From NCBI RefSeq assembly GCF_000003605.2, contig NW_003124262.1, forward strand, positions 1 to 33,636: a stretch of DNA of 33,636 nt, given 5' to 3'. A model generated the notes under the pieces. The model was not told the DNA's origin, did no database searches, and saw only the letters and a list, made by a program, of their open reading frames with translations. Position numbers and translations under genes: made by a program. Within the stretch, counting starts at the first letter, position 1. Each line of letters begins with the position of its first letter. The stretch is from Saccoglossus kowalevskii. Taxonomy: Eukaryota; Hemichordata; Enteropneusta; Harrimaniidae. Below, one piece after another: positions 26,845 through 33,636 of this stretch.

Positions 26845-27383
26845 CCACGTAATCTCATTTGTCTTGAATTTCATATTTGTTGTCGGACTTCATACCTGTA
26901 TATTCCCACGTAATCTCATTTGTCGTGAATTTCATATTTGTTGTCGGACTTCATACATGTATATTCCCACGTAATCTCATTTGTCTTGAACTCCACATTT
27001 GTTGTCGAACTTCATACCTGTATATTCCCACGTAATCTCATTTGTCGTGAATTTCATATTTGTTGTCGGACTTCATACCTGTGTATTCCCACATAATCTC
27101 ATTTGTCGTGAATTTCATATTTGTTGTCGGACTTCATACCTGTATATTCCCACGTAATCTCATTTGTCTTGAATTTCATATTTGTTGTCGGTCTTTATAC
27201 CTGTATATTCCCACGTAATCTAATTTGACTTGAATTTCATATTTGTTGTCGGACTTCATACCTGTATATTCCCACGTAATCTCAATTGTCGTGAATTTCA
27301 TATTTGTTGTCGAACTTCATACCTGTATATTCCCACGTAATATCATTTGTCTTGAATTTCATATTTGTTGTCGGACTTCATAC
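26845..27383 (+). repeat. 539-bp block, copy 1; partner 793 bp (13 monomers) downstream
   Basis: The block carries a strongly divergent monomer reading gaactccac at 26988, followed by tcgaac, then gtgta with cacata, then tcggtcttta with ctaatttgactt. The same series appears at 27638-28176, exactly 13 x 61 bp later, with only two differences noticed (27285, 27342). The gaactccac monomer also occurs at 2242 and 23821 with the same following monomers, so this cassette is present four times. Confidence 0.88.
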
Positions 27384-27637
27384 ATGTATATTCCCACGTA
27401 ATCTCATTTGTCTTGAATTTCATATTTATTGTCGGACTTCATACCTGTATATTTACACGTAATCTCATTTGTCTTGAATTTCATATTTGTTGTCGGTCTT
27501 CATACCTGTATATTCCCACGTAATCTCATTTGTCTTGAATTTCATATTTGTTGTCGGACTTCATACCTGTATATTCCCACGTAATCTCATTTGTCTTGAA
27601 TTTCATATTTGTTGTCGGACTTCATACCTGTATATTT

Positions 27638-28176
27638 CCACGTAATCTCATTTGTCTTGAATTTCATATTTGTTGTCGGACTTCATACCTGTATATTCCC
27701 ACGTAATCTCATTTGTCGTGAATTTCATATTTGTTGTCGGACTTCATACATGTATATTCCCACGTAATCTCATTTGTCTTGAACTCCACATTTGTTGTCG
27801 AACTTCATACCTGTATATTCCCACGTAATCTCATTTGTCGTGAATTTCATATTTGTTGTCGGACTTCATACCTGTGTATTCCCACATAATCTCATTTGTC
27901 GTGAATTTCATATTTGTTGTCGGACTTCATACCTGTATATTCCCACGTAATCTCATTTGTCTTGAATTTCATATTTGTTGTCGGTCTTTATACCTGTATA
28001 TTCCCACGTAATCTAATTTGACTTGAATTTCATATTTGTTGTCGGACTTCATACCTGTATATTCCCACGTAATCTCATTTGTCGTGAATTTCATATTTGT
28101 TGTCGAACTTCATACCTGTATATTCCCACGTAATCTCATTTGTCTTGAATTTCATATTTGTTGTCGGACTTCATAC
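27638..28176 (+). repeat. 539-bp block, copy 2; partner at 26845-27383
   Basis: The gaactccac monomer is at 27781 and the tcggtcttta monomer lies near 27983, in the same order and spacing as copy 1. Because the matched length (539 bp) is shorter than the 793-bp step, this is either a degraded 13-monomer tandem duplication or a block copied a short distance away. Confidence 0.85.
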
Positions 28177-29119
28177 CTGTGTATTCCCACATAATCTCAT
28201 TTGTCGTGAATTTCATATTTGTTGTCGGACTTCATACCTGTATATTCCCACGTAATCTCATTTGTCGTGAATTTCATATTTGTTGTCGAACTTCATACCT
28301 GTATATTCCCACGTAATCTCATTTGTCGTGAATTTCATATTTGTTGTCGGACTTCATACCTGTATATTTCCACGTAATCTCATTTGTCGTGAATTTCATA
28401 TTTGTTGTCGGACTTCATACCTGTATATTCCGACGTAATCTCATTTGTCGTGAATTTCATATTTGTTGTTGGACTTCATACCTGTATATTCACGTAATCT
28501 CATTTGTCGTGAATTTCATATTTGTTGTTGGACTTCATACCTGTATATTCCCACGTAATCTCAATTGTCTTGAATTTCATATTTGTTGTCGGACTTCATA
28601 CCTGTATATTCTCACGTAATCTCATTTGCCGTGAATTTCACATTTGTTGTCGAACTTCATACCTGTATATTCCCACGTAATCTCATTTGTCTTGAATTTC
28701 ATATTTGTTGTCGGACTTCATACCTGTATATTCCCACGTAATCTAATTTGTCTTGAATTTCACATTTGTTGTCGAACTTCATTCCTGTATATTCTCACGT
28801 AATCTCATTTGTCTTGAATTTCATATTTGTTGTCGAACTTTATACCTGTATATTCCCACGTAATCTCATTTGTCGTGAATTTCATATTTGTTGTCGGACT
28901 TCATACATGTATATTCCCACGTAATCTCATTTGTCTTGAATTTCATATTTGTTGTCGGACTTCATTCCTGTATATTCCCACGTAATCTCATTTGTCGTGA
29001 ATTTCATATTTGTTGTCGGACTTTATACCTGTATATTCCCACGTAATCTCATTTGTCTTGAATTTCATATTTGTTGTCGGACTTCATACCTGTATATTCT
29101 CACGTAATCTCATTTGTCG

Positions 29120-29996
29120 TGAATTTCATATTTGTTGTCGGACTTCATACCTGTATATTCCAACGTAATCTCATTTGTCGTGAATTTCATATTTGTTGTC
29201 GGACTTCATACCTGTATATTCCAACGTAATCTCATTTGTCTTGAATTTCATATTTGTTGTCGGTCTGCATACCTGTATATTTCCACGTAATCTCATTTGT
29301 CGTGAATTTCATATTTGTTGTCGGACTTCATACATGTATATTCCCACGTAATCTCATTTGTCGTGAATTTCATATTTGTTGTCGGACTTCATACCTGTAT
29401 ATTCCCACGTAATCTCATTTGTCTTGAATTTCATATTTGTTGTCGGACTTCAAACCTGTATATTCTCACGTAATCTCATTTGTCGTGAATTTCATATTTG
29501 TTGTCGGACTTCATACCTCTATATTCCCACGTAATCTCATTTTTCTTGAATTTCATATTTGTTGTCGGACTTCATACATGTATATTCCCACGTAATCTCA
29601 TTTGTCGTGAATTTCATATTTGTTGTCGGACTTTATACCTGTATATTCCCACGTAATCTCATTTGCCGTGAATTTCACATTTGTTGTCGAACTTCATACC
29701 TGTATATTCCCACGTAATCTCATTTGTCTTGAATTTCATATTTGTTGTCGGACTTCATACATGTATATTCCCACGTAATCTCATTTGCCGTGAATTTCAC
29801 ATTTGTTGTCGAACTTCATACCTGTATATTTCCACGTAATCTCATTTGTCGTGAATTTCATATTTGTTGTCGGACTTTATACCTGTATATTCCTACGTAA
29901 TCTCATTTGTCGTGAATTTCATATTTGTTGTCGGACTTCATACCTGTATATTCACGTAATCTCATTTGTCGTAAATTTCATATTTGTTGTCGGACT
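29120..29996 (+). repeat. Chimeric block joining copies of 12966-13360 and 15402-15912
   Basis: Bases 29120-29514 match 12966-13360 at an offset of 16,154 bp. They share a tcggtctgcat monomer (29261 region versus 13108 region) and a ttcaaacctg monomer (29451 versus 13297). Bases 29486-29996 match 15402-15912 at a different offset, 14,084 bp. They share a cctctat monomer, two gtgaatttcacattt monomers, ttcctacg and a 59-bp acctg monomer. The two matches overlap by 29 bp (29486-29514), so the switch occurred inside that perfect homology. Relative to the proximal sequence, 2,070 bp are skipped. Confidence 0.82.
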
Positions 29997-30321
29997 TCAT
30001 ACCTGTATATTCCCACGTAATCTCATTTGTCTTGAATTTCATATTTGTTGTCGGACTTCATACCTGTATATTCCCACGTAATCTCATTTGTCTTGAATTT
30101 CATATTTGTTGTCGGATTTCATACCTGTATATTCCCACGTAATCTCATTTGTCTTGAATTTCATATTTGTTGTCGGACTTCATACATGTATATTCCCACG
30201 TAATCTCATTTGTCTTGAATTTCATATTTGTTGTCGGACTTCATACCTGTGTATTCCCACGTAATCTCATTTTTCTTGAATTTCATATTTGTTGTCGGAC
30301 TTCATACCTGTATATTCCCAC

Positions 30322-31235
30322 GTAATCTCATTTGTCTTGAATTTCCTATTTGTTGTCGGACTTCATACCTGTATATTCCCACGTAATCTCATTTGTCTTG
30401 AATTTCATATTTGTTGTCGGATTTCATACCTGTATATTCCCACGTAATCTCATTTGTCTTGAATTTCATATTTGTTGTCGGACTTCATACATGTATATTC
30501 CCACGTAATCTCATTTGTCTTTAATTTCATATTTGTTGTCGGACTTCATACCTGTGTATTCCCACGTAATCTCATTTTTCTTGAATTTCATATTTGTTGT
30601 CGGACTTCATACTTGTATATTCACGTAATCTCATTTGTCTTGAATTTCATATTTGTTGTCGGACTTCATACCTGTATATTCCCACGTAATCTCATTTGTC
30701 GTGAATTTCATATTTGTTGTCGGACTTCATACCTGTATATTCCCACGTAATCTCATTTGTCGTGAATTTCATATTTGTTGTCGGACTTTATACCTGTATA
30801 TTCCCGCGTAATCTCATTTGTCTTGAATTTCATATTTGTTGTCGGACTTCATACCTGTATATTTCCACGTAATCTCATTTGTCTTGAATTTCATATTTGT
30901 TGTCGGACTTCATACCTGTATATTCCCACGTAATCTCATTTTTCTTGAATTTCATATTTGTTGTCGGACTTCATACCTCTATATTCCCACGTAATCTCAT
31001 TTTTCTTGAATTTCATATTTGTTGTCGGACTTCATACATGTATATTCCCACGTAATCTCATTTGTCGTGAATTTCATATTTGTTGTCGGACTTTATACCT
31101 GTATATTCCCACGTAATCTCATTTGCCGTGAATTTCACATTTGTTGTCGAACTTCATACCTGTATATTCCCACGTAATCTCATTTGTCTTGAATTTCATA
31201 TTTGTTGTCGGACTTCATACATGTATATTCCCACG
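30322..31235 (+). repeat. 914-bp block, copy 2; partner at 14778-15691
   Basis: This copy contains cctattt at 30345, ctttaat near 30517, a 59-bp monomer near 30615, cccgcg near 30804 and cctctat at 30976, matching copy 1 at a constant offset of 15,544 bp. It ends at 31236, where this array reads cacgcaatctaa. The region just upstream (about 30.18-30.78 kb) is copied once more 2,186 bp downstream, near 32.37-32.97 kb. Confidence 0.88.
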
Positions 31236-31440
31236 CAATCTAATTTGTCTTGAATTTCATATTTGTTGTCGGACTTTATACCTGTATATTCCCACGTAAT
31301 CTCATTTGTCGTGAATTTCATATTTGTTGTCGGACTTCATACATGTATATTCCAACGTAATCTCATTTGTCTTGAATTTCATATTTGTTGTCGGACTTCA
31401 GACATGTATATTCCCACGTAATCTCATTTGTCGTGAATTT

Positions 31441-31510
31441 CATATTTGTGTCGGACTCATACCTGTGTATTCCCACATAATCTCATTTGTCTGAATTCAT
31501 ATTTGTGTCG
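31441..31510 (+). other. Irregular segment with five 1-bp deletions
   Basis: Compared with the consensus, bases are missing in tttgtgtcgg (twice), ggactcat, gtctgaa and gaattcat, all within about 70 bp. Each loss is in or beside a short run of the same base. The surrounding monomers are normal. A sequencing-error patch and a local mutation cluster are both possible. Confidence 0.7.
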
Positions 31511-32507
31511 GACTTCATACCTGTATATTCCCACGTAATCTCATTTGTCTTGAATTTCATATTTGTTGTCGGACTTCATACCTGTATATTCCCACGTAAT
31601 CTCATTTGTCGTTAATTTCATATTTGCTGTCGAACTTCATACCTGTATATTCCCACGTAATCTCATTTGTCTTGAATTTCATATTTGTTGTCGGACTTCA
31701 TACCTGTATATTCCCACATAATCTCATTTGTCGTGAATTTCATATTTGTTGTCGGACTTCATACATGTATATTCCCAAGTAATCTCGATTGTCGTGAATT
31801 TCATATTTGTTGTCGGACTTCATACCTGTATATTTCCACGTAATATCATTTGTCGTGAATTTCATATTTGTTGTCGGACTTCATACCTGTATATTCCCAC
31901 GTAATATCATTTGTCTTGAATTTCATATTTGTTGTCGGACTTCATACCTGTGTATTCCCACATAATCTCATTTGTCGTGAATTTCATATTTGTTGTCGGA
32001 CTTCATACCTGTATATTCCCACGTAATCTCATTTGTCTGAATTTCATATTTGTTGTCGAACTTCATACCTGTATATTTCCACGTAATATCATTTGTCTTG
32101 AATTTCATATTTGTTGTCGGACTTCATACCTGTATATTCCCACATAATCTCATTTGTCGTGAATTTCATATTTGTTGTCGGACTTCATACCTGTATATTC
32201 CCACATAATCTCATTTGTCGTGAATTTCATATTTGTTGTCGGACTTCATACCTGTATATTCACGTAATCTCATTTGTCGTAAATTTCATATTTGTTGTCG
32301 GACTTCATACCTGTATATTCCCACGTAATCTCATTTGTCTTGAATTTCATATTTGTTGTCGGACTTCATACATGTATATTCCCACGTAATCTCATTTGTC
32401 TTGAATTTCATATTTGTTGTCGGACTTCATACCTGTGTATTCCCACGTAATCTCATTTTTCTTGAATTTCATATTTGTTGTCGGACTTCATACCTGTATA
32501 TTCCCAC

Positions 32508-32966
32508 GTAATCTCATTTGTCTTGAATTTCCTATTTGTTGTCGGACTTCATACCTGTATATTCCCACGTAATCTCATTTGTCTTGAATTTCATATTTGT
32601 TGTCGGATTTCATACCTGTATATTCCCACGTAATCTCATTTGTCTTGAATTTCATATTTGTTGTCGGACTTCATACATGTATATTCCCACGTAATCTCAT
32701 TTGTCTTTAATTTCATATTTGTTGTCGGACTTCATACCTGTGTATTCCCACGTAATCTCATTTTTCTTGAATTTCATATTTGTTGTCGGACTTCATACTT
32801 GTATATTCACGTAATCTCATTTGTCTTGAATTTCATATTTGTTGTCGGACTTCATACCTGTATATTCCCACGTAATCTCATTTGTCGTGAATTTCATATT
32901 TGTTGTCGGACTTCATACCTGTATATTCCCACGTAATCTCATTTGTCGTGAATTTCATATTTGTTG
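32508..32966 (+). repeat. 459-bp partial third copy of the 14778 block
   Basis: At an offset of 17,730 bp this region matches 14778-15236, including cctattt at 32531, ctttaat near 32703 and the 59-bp monomer near 32790. The match stops at 32967, where the sequence switches to the ttgccgg block known from 6487-6790. Confidence 0.85.
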
Positions 32967-33232
32967 CCGGACTTCATACCTGTATATTCCCACGTAATCT
33001 CATTTGTCTTGAATTTCATATTTGTTGTCGGACTTCATACCTGTATATTCCCACGTAATCTCATTTGTCTTGAATTTCATATTTGTTGTCGGACTTCATA
33101 CCTGTATATTCCTACGTAATCTCATTTTTCTTGAATTTCATATTTGTTGTCGGACTTCATACCTGTATATTCCTACGTAATCTCATTTGTCTTGAATTTC
33201 ATATTTGTTGTCGGATTTCATACCTGTATATT
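32929..33232 (+). repeat. 304-bp block matching 6487-6790
   Basis: At an offset of 26,442 bp this matches the end of the second 20-monomer unit and its junction: ttgccgg at 32965, two ttcctacg monomers (the first with tttttc) and then tcggattt at 33213. It includes the left flank of the 6774 difference, so it derives from the unit-2 type of end rather than unit 1. Its first 38 bp are shared with the preceding 32508-32966 block, marking a second chimeric junction at 32929-32966. Confidence 0.8.
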
Positions 33233-33591
33233 CCCACGTAATCTCATTTGTCTTGAATTTCATATTTGTTGTCGGACTTCATACCTGTATATTCCCACGT
33301 AATCTCATTTGTCTTGAATTTCATATTTGTTGTCGGATTTCATACCTGTATATTCCCACGTAATCTCATTTGTCTTGAATTTCATATTTGTTGTCGGACT
33401 TCATACATGTATATTCCCACGTAATCTCATTTGTCTTGAATTTCATATTTGTTGTCGGACTTCATACATGTATATTCCCACGTAATCTCATTTGTCTTGA
33501 ATTTCATATTTGTTGTCGGACTTCATACCTGTATATTCCCACGTAATCTCATTTTTCTTGAATTTCATATTTGTTGTCGGACTTCATACTT

Positions 33592-33636
33592 GTATATTCA
33601 CGTAATCTCATTTGTCTTGAATTCATATTGGTTGTG
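33592..33636 (+). repeat. Truncated, degraded last monomers at the window end
   Basis: After a 59-bp acttg monomer, the last copy reads gaattcatattggttgtg, with one T missing, a T-to-G change and a missing C in three close places. The T-to-G change (attggttg) is also found at 16143, where the preceding tttttc and 59-bp acttg monomers are in the same order, so this end resembles about 16.05-16.15 kb. The array does not end here with unique sequence; the window simply stops within it. Confidence 0.65.

Larger units (their letters stand above)
1..33636. repeat. 61-bp tandem satellite array spanning the whole window
   Basis: The sequence starting gtcggacttcatacctgta recurs every 61 bp from the first base to the last, always in the same orientation. 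Dividing the length by 61 and correcting for the 18 two-base deletions and the few 1-bp indels gives about 552 copies. Copies typically differ from the consensus at zero to four positions. No spacer, inverted segment, transposon insertion or unique DNA interrupts the array, and neither edge of it is inside the window. Copy number, homogeneity, AT-richness and lack of genes fit a eukaryotic satellite in constitutive heterochromatin. That chromosomal placement is inference; I do not recognise the family or the species. Every stretch longer than 300 bp in this window holds only this repeat. Confidence 0.99.

Noticed and set aside
1-33636. CRISPR array
   Set aside because: There are no unique spacers between constant repeats: all 61 bp are conserved from copy to copy, and there are no cas genes or leader.
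1-33636. CENP-B box in the monomer
   Set aside because: No stretch on either strand fits the TTCG-nnnn-A-nn-CGGG core. The nearest minus-strand pieces (a TTC and a cgtggga) are too far apart.
1-33636. A single regular higher-order repeat covering the whole array
   Set aside because: Marker monomers recur at inconsistent steps (13, 20, 28, 29, 33 and 47 monomers), and each step holds only locally. The structure is a mosaic rather than one fixed unit.
1-33636. Prokaryotic or plasmid iteron/origin region
   Set aside because: Iteron arrays have a few to tens of 17-22-bp repeats beside a replication gene. Here there are hundreds of 61-bp copies and no gene.
1-33636. Telomeric repeat or terminal structure
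   Set aside because: No short G-rich telomere-type repeats occur on either strand, and the monomer orientation never changes.

Overview
The whole window (1-33636) is one uninterrupted, head-to-tail array of a 61-bp satellite monomer, about 552 copies, all in the same orientation. There is no unique sequence, protein gene, RNA gene, transposon or flanking DNA inside it. The consensus monomer (for example 123-183) is about 34% G+C and strongly strand-asymmetric: by my count 27 T, 13 A, 13 C and 8 G on the + strand. An array this long and homogeneous is typical of eukaryotic constitutive heterochromatin (centromeric, pericentromeric, subtelomeric or B-chromosome satellite). I do not recognise the monomer and cannot name the species.

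Layout. Monomers differ at a few recurrent positions (13, 15, 19, 24-26, 28, 29, 41, 44, 54 and, in the next monomer, 5). There is also an 18-copy, 59-bp deletion variant. These variants act as barcodes. They show that the array is not one regular higher-order repeat but a mosaic of multi-monomer blocks copied at many scales: (a) a near-perfect 20-monomer tandem duplication at 4313-6752 (1,220-bp period); (b) a 28-monomer (1,708-bp) partial tandem repeat over about 18.1-21.4 kb, also present at 0.87-2.10 kb; (c) a 1,042-bp block at 10673-11714 and 13537-14578; (d) a 13-monomer (793-bp) step at about 26.8-28.2 kb; (e) long-range copies about 15.5, 19 and 25 kb apart. At 29.1-30.0 kb and 32.5-33.2 kb, blocks from different parts of the array are fused inside perfect 29-38 bp homology. 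This is the footprint expected of unequal crossing-over or template switching.

Irregular spots with clustered 1-bp indels lie at about 15.91-16.05, 22.45-22.50, 31.44-31.51 and 33.62-33.64 kb. They could be rearrangement scars or residual sequencing/assembly errors.

The open frames that can be drawn (longest 132 codons, 25539-25937) are by-products of the repeat. 61 is not a multiple of 3, so the phase rotates and a stop-rich phase is met at least every third monomer, except where a 59-bp monomer resets the frame. These frames begin at TTG and have no coding support. I found no gene-based system here. The interest lies in the satellite's copying history and in one transcription-factor-like motif carried by most monomers.
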